Shown: positions 20,512-35,279 of the stretch, one piece after another
How positions within the stretch are numbered: the first letter of the stretch is position 1
How the letters are laid out: the number at the start of each line of letters is the position of its first letter
NCBI RefSeq assembly: GCF_000828055.2
Contig: NZ_CP010523.2
Span: 1,240,001-1,304,000 of the forward strand
DNA: 64,000 nucleotides
DNA from: Klebsiella variicola
Lineage (GTDB): Bacteria; Pseudomonadota; Gammaproteobacteria; Enterobacterales; Enterobacteriaceae
Direction of reading: 5' to 3'
Notes under the pieces: model-generated
Seen by the model: the letters and a program-made list of their open reading frames with translations, nothing else
What the model was told of the DNA's origin: nothing
The model's database searches: none
Program-made: the position numbers and the translations under genes

Positions 20512-20523
20512 TGCTCTTTAACA
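20512..20523 (+). promoter_or_regulatory. boxA antitermination site of the rRNA leader
   Basis: TGCTCTTTAACA is the standard rrn boxA bound by NusB/NusE. A second copy (TGCTCTTTAA, about 22430-22439) lies in the 16S-23S spacer. Confidence 0.88.
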
Positions 20524-20655
20524 ATTTATCAGACAATCTGTGTGGGCACTCAAAGTGACATGGATTCTTAACGTCCTCGGACGAAAAATGAATACCAAGT
20601 CTCTGAGTGAACATGCGTAATTTATTACGAAGTTTAATTCACGAGCATCAAACTT

Positions 20656-22195
<1,540 letters not shown>

Positions 22196-22280
22196 CCTTA
22201 AAGAACCTGCCTTTGTAGTGCTCACACAGATTGTCTGATGAAAGTAAAGAAGCAAGGCGTCTTGCGATTGAGACTTCAGT

Positions 22281-22356
22281 GTCCCCTTCGTCTAGAGGCC
22301 CAGGACACCGCCCTTTCACGGCGGTAACAGGGGTTCGAATCCCCTAGGGGACGCCA
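22281..22356 (+). tRNA. gltW: tRNA-Glu (anticodon TTC)
   Basis: 76 bases starting GTCCCCTTCGTCTAGAGGCC with encoded CCA end. The acceptor stem GTCCCCT/AGGGGAC closes, the anticodon loop reads CTTTCAC with TTC, and the T-loop GTTCGAATC is standard. The only tRNA in the spacer, as in E. coli rrnG (gltW position). It decodes GAA and GAG. Confidence 0.98.
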
Positions 22357-22534
22357 CTTGCTGGTTCGTGAGTGAAAGACGCGTGCCGATGTATCTCAAA
22401 ACTCATCTTCGGGTGATGTTTGAGATATTTGCTCTTTAAAAATCTGGATCAAGCTGAAAATTGAAACGACACACTGTTTAAGTGTGTTCGAGTCTCTCAA
22501 ATTTTCGCAATCTGAAGACATCTTCGGGTTGTGA

Positions 22535-25439
<2,905 letters not shown>

Positions 25440-25534
25440 ACAACGCCGAAGCTGTTTTGGCGGATTTGAGAGAAGATTTTCAGCTCTGATACAGATTACT
25501 CGATGCGTCCGTGAGACGTGTTGAAAACAGAATT

Positions 25535-25654
25535 TGCCTGGCGGCGATAGCGCGGTGGTCCCACCTGACCCCATGCCGAACTCAGAAGTGAAACGCCGTA
25601 GCGCCGATGGTAGTGTGGGGTCTCCCCATGTGAGAGTAGGGAACTGCCAGGTAT
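25535..25654 (+). rRNA. rrf: 5S ribosomal RNA
   Basis: 120 bases from TGCCTGGCGGCGATAGCGCG to GGGAACTGCCAGGTAT. The terminal stem closes and the internal CCGAACTCAGAAGTGAAACG is standard. Confidence 0.98.
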
Positions 25655-25667
25655 CAAACAAGTGAAG

Positions 25668-25693
25668 AGCCCATCCTGCCGGATGGGCTTTTT
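25668..25693 (+). terminator. Terminator of the rRNA operon
   Basis: AGCCCATCC-TGCC-GGATGGGCT followed by TTTT, 13 bases after 5S. Confidence 0.92.
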
Positions 25694-25729
25694 GCGTTTC
25701 AGTGGTCCGGCAACCGTGCCGGCATGTCT

Positions 25730-25821
25730 CCCCGGTGGCGCTGCGCTTACCGGGGCTACGGATTCGCACCCGCCCTGCACGACCTGTAGCCCGGACAAGG
25801 TGCGCAGCACCGCCTCCGGGG
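25730..25821. repeat. REP pair (BIME) downstream of the rRNA operon
   Basis: Two REP-type palindromes face each other: CCCCGGTGGCGCTGCGCTTACC... ending GGGGCTAC (25730-25759), and GTAGCCCGGACAAGGTGCGC... ending CTCCGGGGA (25786-25821). The arms GGGGCTAC and GTAGCCC are inverted, as in BIMEs. The remaining interval 25822-26082 up to kgtP is AT-rich and carries no gene that I can see; the kgtP promoter must lie there but is not clear. Confidence 0.8.
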
Positions 25822-26082
25822 AAAACCCTGCCATACCCGCCCCATTATCTTCATTCAAAGCAACATAAAACCCCGTCATGGTAATCCCTTCATCATAATC
25901 TACTTTTTCCTTGCCCCTGCGCTGGCGTTAATCGCGAAAACCACTCTTACGAAAAAAAATGTGAATACAGTCACATATAAAGATATAACAATTATATAAC
26001 ATTTAGTTCACTAACTAATTTGTCTACGTGACGTGGTACGCCCGACAAGACAGATTGCAGTCTTTGCTGGAGCAATATAACA

Positions 26083-27381
26083 ATGACAGAAAGTAGCATT
26101 ACCGAACGGGGCGCGCCGGATCAGGCCGATACCCGTCGTCGTATTTGGGCAATAGTTGGCGCTTCCTCGGGGAATCTGGTTGAGTGGTTTGATTTTTACG
26201 TTTATTCATTCTGCTCGCTCTATTTCGCCCATATCTTTTTTCCATCTGGCAATACCACCACCCAACTGCTGCAGACGGCAGGCGTATTTGCCGCCGGATT
26301 CCTGATGCGTCCCATCGGCGGATGGCTGTTTGGTCGAATCGCCGACCGCCGCGGACGTAAAGCCTCCATGCTTATCTCGGTGTGCATGATGTGCTTTGGC
26401 TCACTGGTGATTGCCTGTCTGCCGGGTTATGCGGTCATCGGCACCTGGGCCCCGGCGCTGCTGCTGCTGGCGCGTCTGTTCCAGGGGCTGTCTGTTGGCG
26501 GAGAATACGGCACCAGTGCGACCTATATGAGTGAAGTCGCGGTGGAAGGTAAGAAAGGCTTCTATGCCTCCTTCCAGTACGTTACGCTGATTGGCGGTCA
26601 ACTGCTGGCGGTATTAGTGGTTGTCGCGCTCCAGCAGGTGCTCAGCGATGAAGATCTCCATGCCTGGGGATGGCGTATTCCTTTTGCTCTTGGGGCGGTA
26701 CTGGCTATCGTCGCGCTGTGGCTGCGTCGCCAGCTGGACGAAACCTCAAAGCAGGAGACCCGGGCGCTGAAAGAGGCTGGATCATTTAAAGGGTTGTGGC
26801 GCAATCGCCGGGCCTTCGTGATGGTGTTGGGCTTTACCGCCGCCGGATCGCTGACCTTCTACACCTTTACTACCTATATGCAAAAGTATCTGGTCAACAC
26901 GGCGGGCATGACGGCTAGCACCGCCAGCGTGATCATGACCGCGGCGCTATTCGTTTATATGCTGGTTCAGCCGCTGTTCGGCGCCTTTTCGGATAAAGTT
27001 GGCCGTCGCACCTCCATGCTGTGCTTTGGCGTGCTGGCGACGTTATTTACCGTGCCTATTCTCAGTGCTCTGCAGAAGGTGAGCTCACCGTATGCCGCCT
27101 TCGGACTGGTGATCTGCGCCTTGCTGATCGTCAGTTTCTATACCTCTATCAGCGGCATCCTGAAAGCAGAGATGTTCCCGGCTCAGGTCCGCGCGCTTGG
27201 GGTAGGGCTTTCCTATGCCGTCGCGAACGCGCTGTTCGGCGGCTCTGCGGAGTATGTCGCGCTGTCGCTTAAGTCGGCGGGGATAGAGCACGCGTTCTAC
27301 TGGTATGTGACGGTGATGGCGGCCATCGCCTTCCTGGTTTCCCTGATGCTGCATCGCAAGGGAAAAGGCCTGCGCCTGTGA
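26083..27381 (+). CDS. kgtP: Alpha-ketoglutarate permease KgtP
   Basis: A proton-coupled importer of 2-oxoglutarate, 12 TM segments, major facilitator superfamily (metabolite:H+ symporter). The 432 residues show the MFS loop 2-3 motif [13 protein letters not shown] and its repeat [11 protein letters not shown] in the second half; [15 protein letters not shown] at TM1 is typical of KgtP/ProP. The ATG at 26083 follows GCTGGAGCAATATAACA. It runs convergently into yfiM with 3 bases between stops. Expression control is not evident. Confidence 0.97.
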   Translation: MTESSITERGAPDQADTRRRIWAIVGASSGNLVEWFDFYVYSFCSLYFAHIFFPSGNTTTQLLQTAGVFAAGFLMRPIGGWLFGRIADRRGRKASMLISVCMMCFGSLVIACLPGYAVIGTWAPALLLLARLFQGLSVGGEYGTSATYMSEVAVEGKKGFYASFQYVTLIGGQLLAVLVVVALQQVLSDEDLHAWGWRIPFALGAVLAIVALWLRRQLDETSKQETRALKEAGSFKGLWRNRRAFVMVLGFTAAGSLTFYTFTTYMQKYLVNTAGMTASTASVIMTAALFVYMLVQPLFGAFSDKVGRRTSMLCFGVLATLFTVPILSALQKVSSPYAAFGLVICALLIVSFYTSISGILKAEMFPAQVRALGVGLSYAVANALFGGSAEYVALSLKSAGIEHAFYWYVTVMAAIAFLVSLMLHRKGKGLRL

Positions 27382-27384
27382 CGC

Positions 27385-27708
27385 TTACTGGTGCGCCAGT
27401 TGCCACACAGCATAGCCGGTGGTCGCGCCGGCGACATCCCAGGCGAAATCTTTCCAGCTCCAGCCGCTCCCTGCCGGGCGGCTGTCCCAAAGCTCTTTTG
27501 ATGCGCCAAGACTGATGGAAAACATCAGGCCAATGGCGGCGCTGCGGTCCCGGCTGTAACCCTGATGTTGCGCATACTCATTGCCGGCGGCAGACAGCAT
27601 CGCCGAGGCCAGAAAATGCTGGGCTTTGTCCTGACCGGACCATGCATCATTTGCCATGTGGCTGCAGCCCGTTAACAGCAGCGATGTCATCACTATTATC
27701 GAACGCAT
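27385..27708 (-). CDS. yfiM: Putative lipoprotein YfiM
   Basis: A 107-residue lipoprotein: signal [15 protein letters not shown] with Cys15 as the likely lipidation site, then a conserved DUF2279-type region ([36 protein letters not shown]). No role is established. It lies 41 bases downstream of the pssA stop on the same strand, beyond a terminator, so it may have its own promoter; convergent with kgtP. Confidence 0.93.
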   Translation of the reverse strand: MRSIIVMTSLLLTGCSHMANDAWSGQDKAQHFLASAMLSAAGNEYAQHQGYSRDRSAAIGLMFSISLGASKELWDSRPAGSGWSWKDFAWDVAGATTGYAVWQLAHQ

Positions 27709-27717
27709 AGCGCTTCC

Positions 27718-27744
27718 AGAAAAAAGCCCCGTCGACGCGGGGCT
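27718..27744 (-). terminator. Terminator of pssA
   Basis: Minus-strand AGCCCCG-CGTCGA-CGGGGCT followed by TTTTTT, 5 bases past the pssA stop. Confidence 0.88.
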
Positions 27745-27749
27745 GATAG

Positions 27750-29105
27750 TCAGAGAATACGGCTGATCAACCGGTCAATGCGGATCCGTCGCAGGCGGCG
27801 GATCAGTTTTCGCACTTTCACCGGATAGTCGGCGATACTTTGCAGATCCCGATAATGTTTCACTACCGTGGTGTGGGTGCGGATGAGCTTCAGCTCTTTT
27901 TCCCGCATGGCCCCCAGCTGCCGCTTTGGATCGTGGATCAGAATGGCGTTTTCCAGATCGAGCCGCCAGGCGCGTGGGTTAAGGTTGTTGCCAGTGAGCA
28001 GCATCCACTCATCGTCAACCCACATGCCTTTCAGATGGTAGCTGTTATCGTCATCCTTCCACAGGCGAACGATCAGCTGATCGGTATTGACATAATATTG
28101 CAGTCGGCTGAGGAAACGCCGCAGGTTGATCTCATACAGATAGGGAAGCGCACCGATAATTTTAAACGGTTGATCTTCCGGAATGTAGAAATCGTTAGCG
28201 GTTTTATCGCCGACAATAATCTCCACCTGTTTACCGTCCCGCAGCAGCTGGATGATATTTCTCACCAGTACGGCAGGGAGGTTGAAGTAGGGGGTACAGA
28301 TCGTCAGCTTGTGCTCGGCACAAGGCATCAGGTGAAAAATAGTTTTGTTCAGCAGGCTGGATTTCCCCAGTCCTACCAGCGGGGTGACGGAGAGTTCTTC
28401 GTCACCAGCGGTGCCGACAAAATGGTAGCTGCGGTCGCGGAGCTCCTGACGGTACTGGCGAATGTCGTTTTTGATTTCCGGGCTTTTTGGCCGATCCGGT
28501 CTGTCGAGACGATTAACGCCGCGCCCCTGAACCAGATTATTGTCGACCCAGTCGAACATGACGTCCGCCATTTTGCCGTTACGGATGCACTGATAGCGGT
28601 CATAACGGTACTTGTCGTGCTGATGCAGATAAACATCGTTCAGGCTGGCGCCGCTGTAGAGGACGCTGTCATCGATAATAAAGCCTTTGAAATGGAGAAC
28701 GCCGAGCGCCTCCCGGGTATTAATCGGCACGCCGTAAACGGGGATATCCACACCTGGGTTTTCATCGGCCATCCGGCAATACCAGTCGGCATTGGTGTTG
28801 GAGGCGGCGGCGCCGATACGACCACGTTGAGCACGGTGCCAGTCTACCAGAACGCGGACATCCAGTTCCGGACGCTGGCGTTTGGCGTCGTAGAGAGCCT
28901 GCAAAATTCCTTTTCCGCCATCATCTTGCTCCAGGTAGAGCGCAATAATGCATATACGCTGAGTGGCGTGGGCAATCCGGGTCAGTAACGCTTCCCTGAA
29001 ATCCGCAGGGGCGTAAAAGAACTCTACATCATCAACTGACTGAGAAAGCTTAGGGAGTTGGGCAAGGTGTTGTTGATGTTTATTACGCTTAAATTTTGAC
29101 AACAT
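27750..29105 (-). CDS. pssA: Phosphatidylserine synthase PssA
   Basis: Makes phosphatidylserine from CDP-diacylglycerol and L-serine, the committed step to phosphatidylethanolamine. The 451 residues are of the phospholipase D superfamily with two HKD motifs: HFKGFIID (H138, K140, D145) and [10 protein letters not shown] around residue 357. The basic C-terminus ([22 protein letters not shown]) fits its peripheral attachment to membrane and ribosomes. The start is ATG 29105; a GTG one codon earlier is possible. patZ ends 121 bases upstream on the same strand. Confidence 0.98.
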   Translation of the reverse strand: MLSKFKRNKHQQHLAQLPKLSQSVDDVEFFYAPADFREALLTRIAHATQRICIIALYLEQDDGGKGILQALYDAKRQRPELDVRVLVDWHRAQRGRIGAAASNTNADWYCRMADENPGVDIPVYGVPINTREALGVLHFKGFIIDDSVLYSGASLNDVYLHQHDKYRYDRYQCIRNGKMADVMFDWVDNNLVQGRGVNRLDRPDRPKSPEIKNDIRQYRQELRDRSYHFVGTAGDEELSVTPLVGLGKSSLLNKTIFHLMPCAEHKLTICTPYFNLPAVLVRNIIQLLRDGKQVEIIVGDKTANDFYIPEDQPFKIIGALPYLYEINLRRFLSRLQYYVNTDQLIVRLWKDDDNSYHLKGMWVDDEWMLLTGNNLNPRAWRLDLENAILIHDPKRQLGAMREKELKLIRTHTTVVKHYRDLQSIADYPVKVRKLIRRLRRIRIDRLISRIL

Positions 29106-29225
29106 CACAGTGCGTTTCTTCTCTGTTTATTGAAGGGTCTTCTGTACCATGCAGACGACGTAAGCGGGCAATAATACCATTACTACCCGCTAATGTGGTC
29201 AACAATTGCGGTCAGCGTGGCGCGA

Positions 29226-31877
29226 TTATCCCTGATTCAGGGGCAGCGATAGACTGACAATCCCATCTTCCAGCTGAATATCAACGGTGAATCCCAGCTT
29301 TCTGGCCAGGCCGATCATGCCTCTGTTATTCGGCATCGTAATGCCATTAAGGCGTTGCAGGCCATGGCTTTGCGTATAGGCGATCAGCTTTTCCAGCAGC
29401 CTTCGCCCCAGGCCTAACCCTTTTAAATCTGAACGGACCAGAACGGCAAACTCGGCGTCAATATTGTCGGGATCGGAGATCGCCCGCGTCACGCCGAGAA
29501 TTTCGCTTTTCTCTGCGGTGGTCCTGACGGCAACAAACGCCATTTCACGATCGTAGTCGATCTGCGTCATATTGGCTAAATCGTCGTGGGTAAATTCGTT
29601 GATCTCACTAAAATAGCGATAATAGAGATCTTCTTTGGTGACCTGAGCGATAAACGCGAGCAGCTGCGGCTCATCTTCCGGAAGGATCGGCCGAAACAGG
29701 CAGCGATCGCCATTTTTCATTACCACCCACTCCTCCTGCTGGTGCGGATAGGGACGAATCGCAAGGCGGCTTTCACTGTCGCCGTCAAAGGGGGCCAGGC
29801 CTAGCGTGACGTCCAGCGCCGTAAACTCGTTGCCGGAGGCGAGCAGGGGATGAATGTCCAGGCGCTGGATCTCCGGGCAGTCGACGATCAGATTCGATAC
29901 CTGAACCAGCAGCTGGCTCAGGCCCGCGATATCCAGCGGGCGCAATGCGCTGCGACCGCGGATCTTTTTATTTTTGATCGCCTGGATCACCAGATAACGC
30001 GCCAGGTTCATATTCAACGGCGGCAGCGCCACCGCGGCCTGATCCTCGGCCCGCCACTCCACGCCGCCTTCGCCCAGCATAATCAACGGGCCGAAGACGG
30101 GATCGTGTTCAACCACCACTCTCAGCTCCTGGGCGCCGGCGCGATTAGCCATACTCTGCACCAGCAGACCATGGATGCGCGCCTGGGGCCAGGCCAGTCT
30201 GACGCGATCGATCATCGCATCTGCCGCCTGCTGCACCTCGGCGGCGGTACGCAGATAGAGCATGACCCCCTGTACTTCCGATTTGTGCGGGATATCCGGA
30301 GAACGCAGCTTCAGCGCGACCGGATAGCCTATCTGCTCAGCGATATGCACTGCTTCTGCGCTGTCAGCGGCAATCCATGTCGGCAGAGTATGGATGCCAT
30401 AGGCCCGGAGCACCGGGCTGACCTCATGGGTATCCAGCGTGGTGGCGCCGTCATCTATCGCTTGCTGCAGCAGAGCATGCGCTTCGCTGGTATTGGCGGT
30501 TAACGAATCCGGTAGCACCGGCGTCTCGCGCAGTTGTTTCTGGTTGCGACGGTATTCCACCATATGCATAAAAGCGGTGATCGTGCCCTCTGGCGTACGG
30601 TAGGTTGGGAGGCCGGCATCGCTGAATAAACGTCGCGCTTCCTGCGAGGAAAATTCGCCGCACCAGTTGGTCAGCACGGTGACATATTTACCGCGCGGAT
30701 GATGCTTCAGGGCATCAATCAGGGCCAGCGCACTCTCCGTGCCCGGCGCGGCCGCGCTGGGCGAGTGGATCACCAGCAGCGCGTCATAGTCCTGACTGTT
30801 GAGCAAAATATTCACGGCCTGCTGATAATGTTCGCTGCTGGCATCATCCCGCAGATCTAATGGGTTGGCGATCTCGACGCCAACCGGCAACGCCTGGCGC
30901 AGGGCGTCGCGGGTCTCCTCGCTGAGGACCGCCAGTTTGCCATTACGCAGCCAGAGTTCATCCAGCGCCAGTGCCGCCGGTGCCGCGCCATTGCTGACGA
31001 TCATCAGCTTTTCACCACGCAGCGGGCGCATATGGCTGAGCGTTTCCACGGCGGAGAACAGCTCATGGGTGTCCTGCACCCGCAGCAGGCCAGCACGCTG
31101 AATGGCTGCATCCCATGCCGGATCCATCCCGGAGTTGACGTGCAACAGCTTTTGCGCCGCGGGACTACGGCCGCTTTTAATCACCAGGATAGGCTTGTTT
31201 CGCGAAGCGCTGCGCGCGGCGGAGACAAACCGACGCGCGTCGCTTAGATGCTCGAGGTAAAGCAAAATGGCGCTGGTCTTGCTGTCGCGGGCCAGAAAGT
31301 CCAGCAGGTCATCGACATCAATGTCCAGGCTATCGCCCAGCGCGATGAAGTAGGAAAACCCCATCTCGCGCTGCTGCGCCCAGTCAAGGATGGTATTAGA
31401 GACGGCGGCCGACTGCGAGATAAAGGCCAGTTTACCGCGATGGATCGCGACCGGCGAGAAGCTGGCGTTCAGGCCTTGCCACGGCGCCAGCAGTCCCAGG
31501 CTGTTTGGGCCGAGCAGGCGCATCTGATAGCGCGCGGCGCATTCGAGCAGCGCCGGATACTGTTCCGGCTGCGAAGAGAGAATGATGCAGGTTTTACACC
31601 CTTTCTGCCCTAAGGCTTCGAGCAATTCGATATTACGCCGGGCGTTAGTACAGAGCACCGCCAGATCCGGCGTAAACGGCAGGCTCTCAATCGTGGGCCA
31701 TGCCAGCACCCCGAGCACCGCCTTCCAGGCGGGGGTCACCGGCAGTACCGGGCCATTGAAACCGCCGGCTAACAGGTTGCGCATCATGAGATAGCCAGCG
31801 CGCTGCGGCTTCATTGATGCGCCAATAACGGCGATGGACTTTGGTCGCAGCAGTGCTTCCAGGCCTCGTTGGCTCAT
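29226..31877 (-). CDS. patZ: Protein lysine acetyltransferase PatZ (YfiQ/Pka)
   Basis: The main enzyme for enzymatic lysine acetylation, inactivating acetyl-CoA synthetase among others. The 883 residues have an NDP-forming acyl-CoA synthetase-like part (1 to about 700: CoA-binding SIAVIGASMKPQRAGYLM; ligase-CoA; ATP-grasp) that is non-catalytic in this family, followed by a C-terminal GNAT domain (about 720-883; acetyl-CoA motif VRSDLKGLGLGRRLLEKL). It begins 34 bases after the tapT stop, so the two are probably one operon. Three residues shorter than E. coli at the C-terminus. Confidence 0.96.
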   Translation of the reverse strand: MSQRGLEALLRPKSIAVIGASMKPQRAGYLMMRNLLAGGFNGPVLPVTPAWKAVLGVLAWPTIESLPFTPDLAVLCTNARRNIELLEALGQKGCKTCIILSSQPEQYPALLECAARYQMRLLGPNSLGLLAPWQGLNASFSPVAIHRGKLAFISQSAAVSNTILDWAQQREMGFSYFIALGDSLDIDVDDLLDFLARDSKTSAILLYLEHLSDARRFVSAARSASRNKPILVIKSGRSPAAQKLLHVNSGMDPAWDAAIQRAGLLRVQDTHELFSAVETLSHMRPLRGEKLMIVSNGAAPAALALDELWLRNGKLAVLSEETRDALRQALPVGVEIANPLDLRDDASSEHYQQAVNILLNSQDYDALLVIHSPSAAAPGTESALALIDALKHHPRGKYVTVLTNWCGEFSSQEARRLFSDAGLPTYRTPEGTITAFMHMVEYRRNQKQLRETPVLPDSLTANTSEAHALLQQAIDDGATTLDTHEVSPVLRAYGIHTLPTWIAADSAEAVHIAEQIGYPVALKLRSPDIPHKSEVQGVMLYLRTAAEVQQAADAMIDRVRLAWPQARIHGLLVQSMANRAGAQELRVVVEHDPVFGPLIMLGEGGVEWRAEDQAAVALPPLNMNLARYLVIQAIKNKKIRGRSALRPLDIAGLSQLLVQVSNLIVDCPEIQRLDIHPLLASGNEFTALDVTLGLAPFDGDSESRLAIRPYPHQQEEWVVMKNGDRCLFRPILPEDEPQLLAFIAQVTKEDLYYRYFSEINEFTHDDLANMTQIDYDREMAFVAVRTTAEKSEILGVTRAISDPDNIDAEFAVLVRSDLKGLGLGRRLLEKLIAYTQSHGLQRLNGITMPNNRGMIGLARKLGFTVDIQLEDGIVSLSLPLNQG

Positions 31878-31911
31878 ACCGGTCTCCTTTCATCCCAGTG
31901 ACCGAATGATT

Positions 31912-32610
31912 TTAAACGTTTTCCACCTGGTCCGCTGTGATACTGCCCTTATGCTGGGTTTTTCCCGCCAGATAGCGGGTCCGGAAGCGGGTGAAGTGCT
32001 CGCCAAGCGCAGCGGCGGCCGGGGCATCGCCCGCCAGATCCAGCAGGGCGATGGCTACTTCCGCGGTACAGTATTGTCCGTCGGCGTGCGCCTCGCGCAG
32101 ATGATAGGCAGAGATGCGTGACAGATCGACGGAGATTATCGGTAGCGCGTCAAGATAAGGGCTCTTGCGGAACATTTTGCGCGCTTCGGTCCAGGTGCCG
32201 TCGAGCATAATAAATAGCGGCGGCTTGCCGGACGGCGGCGCGCTCAGGAGCTGGCGCTCCGGCCCGGCATAGGAGGCAGGGAAAACCACCATCGGTTGAT
32301 AATCAGGATGCGCGACCAGATCGAGCAGCGCCTGCGGCGGCTCGGTTCTCGACCATTGAAAAGCCTCGGTATCAGGCAGAATATCGGCGATGAGCCGGCC
32401 GGTGTTGCTGGGCTTCATCGGTTCTGTATCAAACATCACCAGGCAGAAGCGGCTGGTGGCCTGCGCTGGCACTAATGTTGCGCACAGGCACTGCTTGAGC
32501 GGCAGCAGGCAGCGCTGACAGCGGCGGATGCGGTTGCCGCGAGCAAGGAAAGGCCGGGTAGCACGCGCGAGGCGTTCAGCGCGCAGGCGAAGGACTGCGT
32601 TTTCAATCAT
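31912..32610 (-). CDS. tapT: tRNA-uridine aminocarboxypropyltransferase TapT (DTW domain, YfiP)
   Basis: Forms acp3U at position 47 of tRNAs, transferring the aminocarboxypropyl group of S-adenosylmethionine. The 232 residues include a zinc-type Cys cluster CQRCLLPLKQCLC (C31, C34, C41, C43) and the DTW signature LDGTWTEARKMFRKSP. MKPSNTGRLIAD is also conserved. It lies 70 bases downstream of the trxC stop and directly before patZ. Confidence 0.94.
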   Translation of the reverse strand: MIENAVLRLRAERLARATRPFLARGNRIRRCQRCLLPLKQCLCATLVPAQATSRFCLVMFDTEPMKPSNTGRLIADILPDTEAFQWSRTEPPQALLDLVAHPDYQPMVVFPASYAGPERQLLSAPPSGKPPLFIMLDGTWTEARKMFRKSPYLDALPIISVDLSRISAYHLREAHADGQYCTAEVAIALLDLAGDAPAAAALGEHFTRFRTRYLAGKTQHKGSITADQVENV

Positions 32611-32648
32611 GGGAGTCGCTAGAGAAAAACGCTATTGTCGCAGAGGTG

Positions 32649-32672
32649 AAAACGGGGCACAAGCGGTGCCCC
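32649..32672 (-). terminator. Terminator of trxC
   Basis: Minus-strand GGGGCAC-CGCTT-GTGCCCC followed by GTTTT, 8 bases past the trxC stop. The T-run is short. Confidence 0.7.
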
Positions 32673-32679
32673 GGAAGGA

Positions 32680-33105
32680 TTACTGTTGGCCGGCTTCGTT
32701 CAGCCAGCTATCAAATGGCGCTTTTGGCACCGCGCCATTGAGCATGTCGATCACTTCGCCATTTTTGAACATCATAATGGTCGGGATGCTGCGGATACGA
32801 AACCGGGCGCTAAGCTCACGTTCCGCTTCGGTGTTGACTTTCACAAAACGCATCTTCCCGCTACGCTCTTCCGCGACATCTTCAAAGATCGGCGCGAAGC
32901 TACGGCAGGGGCCGCACCATGGCGCCCAGAAATCGACAACGACCGGCAGATCGTCCTTTAAGAGTTTATCCAGCGTTGCCCCGGTCGCGTTGATGACGTC
33001 GCCGTCAAAAAGATCGTGACCGCAGCGTCCGCACTTTGCGCCATCCGCGCTACGATCGTCCGGGAGGCGGTTCAGAGCCTGACAACTGGCACAAACGGTA
33101 TTCAT
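32680..33105 (-). CDS. trxC: Thioredoxin 2 (TrxC)
   Basis: A cytoplasmic disulfide reductase with a zinc-binding N-terminal extension: C5, C8, C25 and C28 form the zinc site (VCASCQ; KCGRCG), and the thioredoxin active site WCGPC is at 63-67. 141 residues against 139 in E. coli. In E. coli it is induced by OxyR; I looked for an OxyR site in 33106-33308 and could not identify one with confidence. Divergent from yfiF. Confidence 0.97.
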   Translation of the reverse strand: MNTVCASCQALNRLPDDRSADGAKCGRCGHDLFDGDVINATGATLDKLLKDDLPVVVDFWAPWCGPCRSFAPIFEDVAEERSGKMRFVKVNTEAERELSARFRIRSIPTIMMFKNGEVIDMLNGAVPKAPFDSWLNEAGQQ

Positions 33106-33308
33106 AACTAACCTCTGGTTATGGGTTGCAACGTGGCACGTGGCCGATATGTTTCTGTGATGTTACATATTATCGATTAAGTGTTATTTAAGGACAATGC
33201 GTTTTGTTCGATGAGTGCAATAGAGGCCGGCTTTTAAACGAAATCATGGCGAAGCGATGACACATCGGGTAATCTGCGCGCTTCGCGCAGCGCAGGTGGA
33301 GAAAATTG

Positions 33309-34394
33309 ATGAGCGACGAACTGAAAAATAAAAGCGGCAAGGTCAAAGTGATGTATGTCCGCAGTGATGATGATTCTGACAAACGCACCCATAACCCACG
33401 TACCGGGAAAGGGGGAGGTCGTCCAGGAAAATCTCGTGTTGACGGCCGCAGCCGCCCTGCGCGTGACGAACGAAACAGCCGCGGCGACGATCGCAAACGT
33501 GACGACCGTAAGCGTGACGATCGCAAGCGCGATGATTTTCATCGTGACGATGCGTCTCCGTGGCGTACCGTTTCCCGTGCTCCTGGCGATGAGACGCCGG
33601 TAAAAGAAGATCACGGCGGGATCAGCGGGAAGAGCTTTATCGATCCGGAAGTACTGCGTCGTCAGCGTGCGGAAGAGACCCGCGTGTATGGCGAAAACGC
33701 CTGCCAGGCGCTGTTCCAGAGCCGTCCGGAAGCTATCGTTCGCGCCTGGTTTATCCAGAGCGTCACGCCCCGCTTTAAAGAGGCGCTGCGCTGGATGGCG
33801 GCCAACCGTAAAGCCTATCATGTGGTGGACGAAGCCGAGCTGGCGAAAGCCTCCGGCACCGAGCACCACGGCGGGGTCTGCTTCCTGATCAAAAAACGCC
33901 ACGGCACTTCTGTTGCCCAGTGGGTCGCGAAGGCGGCAGAAGACGATTGCGTTCTGGCGCTGGAAGACGTGGGTAACCCGCACAACCTCGGGGCGATCAT
34001 GCGCAGCTGCGCGCACTTCGGCGTGAAGGGCGTGGTGGTTCAGGATGCTGGCGTGCTGGAGTCCGGGGCGGCGATCCGTACGGCGGAGGGCGGGGCGGAG
34101 CATGTTGAACCGATCACCGGCGACAGCTTTATCGATACCCTGGATCAGTTCCGCAAAGCGGGCTACGCGATTGTCTCAACGTCCAGCCATAATGGTACGC
34201 CGCTGTTTAAAGCCGAGCTGCCGAAGAAAATGGTGCTGGTGTTAGGCCAGGAGCGTGATGGTCTGTCCGATGCGGCGATTTCCAGCTCCGATCTCAGCGT
34301 TGCCATCAACGGTACCGGCAATGTCGAAAGCCTGAACGTCTCTGTGGCGACCGGCGTCCTGCTGGCAGAATGGTGGCGTCAGAACAAGGCGTAA
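33309..34394 (+). CDS. yfiF: SpoU/TrmH-family RNA 2'-O-methyltransferase homologue YfiF
   Basis: 361 residues. The C-terminal SPOUT methyltransferase domain (about 205-361) has [30 protein letters not shown] and [11 protein letters not shown], the three knot motifs of the TrmH family; a SpoU substrate-binding domain precedes it. The N-terminal 100 residues are highly charged and disordered, with a tandem DDRKR repeat (residues 60-74 plus DDFHR). E. coli YfiF is about 345 long and, as I recall it, lacks the repeat. The start is ATG 33309 after GGTGGAGAAAATTG. RNA target unknown. Confidence 0.94.
   Translation: MSDELKNKSGKVKVMYVRSDDDSDKRTHNPRTGKGGGRPGKSRVDGRSRPARDERNSRGDDRKRDDRKRDDRKRDDFHRDDASPWRTVSRAPGDETPVKEDHGGISGKSFIDPEVLRRQRAEETRVYGENACQALFQSRPEAIVRAWFIQSVTPRFKEALRWMAANRKAYHVVDEAELAKASGTEHHGGVCFLIKKRHGTSVAQWVAKAAEDDCVLALEDVGNPHNLGAIMRSCAHFGVKGVVVQDAGVLESGAAIRTAEGGAEHVEPITGDSFIDTLDQFRKAGYAIVSTSSHNGTPLFKAELPKKMVLVLGQERDGLSDAAISSSDLSVAINGTGNVESLNVSVATGVLLAEWWRQNKA
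33486..33545 (+). repeat. 15-bp tandem repeat inside yfiF
   Basis: Four consecutive 15-bp units (GACGATCGCAAACGT, GACGACCGTAAGCGT, GACGATCGCAAGCGC, GATGATTTTCATCGT) encode DDRKR three times and DDFHR once, in frame with yfiF. Copy-number change would keep the frame. Confidence 0.85.
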
Positions 34395-34412
34395 TTCGCC
34401 TGCCTGAATGCG

Positions 34413-34440
34413 AAAAAGCCAGCTGATGCTGGCTTTTTTT
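34413..34440. terminator. Bidirectional terminator between yfiF and ung
   Basis: AAAAAGCCAGC-TGAT-GCTGGCTTTTT with A and T runs on both sides serves both the plus-strand yfiF and the minus-strand ung, 18 bases past the yfiF stop. Confidence 0.92.
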
Positions 34441-34451
34441 ATGGCTGTCGA

Positions 34452-35141
34452 TCACTCGCTTTCGGCGGGGAGGACCGGCATCCAGTCGATCGGCGCTTCG
34501 CCGCGGTCAGCCAGCCACTGGTTGGTCTGTACGAAATGGTTGCTGCCAAAGAAGCCGCGATGCGCAGAGAGCGGCGATGGGTGCGGCGCTTTCAGCACGC
34601 AGTGGCGCTGACGATCGATAATCGCGCCTTTCTTCTGCGCATGAGAACCCCACAGCAGAAAGACCACCCCCTCGCAATGCTCATTGATTAACGCGATAAC
34701 TTTATCGGTAAAGGTCTCCCAGCCAAGGCTGGCGTGCGAGTGCGCCTGCCCGGCGCGGACGGTCAGGACCGTATTAAGCAGAAGTACGCCCTGACGCGCC
34801 CAGCTTTCGAGATAACCGTGAGTGGGGCGAGTAAAACCGGGGATCGTGGCCTCCAGCTCTTTGTACATGTTCAAGAGCGAGGGCGGGATCGCGACGCCCG
34901 GGCGAACCGAGAATGCCAGACCATGGGCCTGACCCGGGCCGTGATAGGGATCCTGGCCGAGAATGACGACTTTGACGTCGCCCAGCTCGGTAAAGCGAAA
35001 CGCATTGAAGACGTCTTTTTGCGGTGGGTAGATGGTGATCCCGGACTGGCGCTCTTCGGCGACGGTCTTCAGTGTATTGAGAAAATAGGGTTGTTGCTTT
35101 TCATCCGCCAGCACGTCATGCCAGGTTAAAGAGGTGGTCAT
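34452..35141 (-). CDS. ung: Uracil-DNA glycosylase Ung
   Basis: Removes uracil from DNA as the first step of base excision repair. The 229 residues carry the family 1 motifs [17 protein letters not shown] (catalytic D64) and [10 protein letters not shown] (H187). The start at [10 protein letters not shown] (35141) has GGAGAGCAAG upstream; the open frame to 35231 is rejected because it gives 30 residues without homology. Divergent from grcA. Confidence 0.98.
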   Translation of the reverse strand: MTTSLTWHDVLADEKQQPYFLNTLKTVAEERQSGITIYPPQKDVFNAFRFTELGDVKVVILGQDPYHGPGQAHGLAFSVRPGVAIPPSLLNMYKELEATIPGFTRPTHGYLESWARQGVLLLNTVLTVRAGQAHSHASLGWETFTDKVIALINEHCEGVVFLLWGSHAQKKGAIIDRQRHCVLKAPHPSPLSAHRGFFGSNHFVQTNQWLADRGEAPIDWMPVLPAESE

Positions 35142-35279
35142 CTTGCTCTCCTGCAAAGGGTCATCGCTATAGCTTAACGGCTTCTTTCTACAGAACAAAA
35201 TCGGCACGGCTTGATGTGGGCTTTTATGCAAAAAAAATTGAAAATTTACAAAATTATTTATGAGACCCCATGGCCTAAC

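Noticed and set aside
27840-28988. A 382-codon plus-strand frame opposite pssA
   Set aside because: pssA is intact and conserved over the whole stretch; the opposite frame has no recognisable fold or start signal.
33106-33308. An OxyR site upstream of trxC
   Set aside because: No stretch fits the spaced ATAG/CTAT pattern well enough to report.
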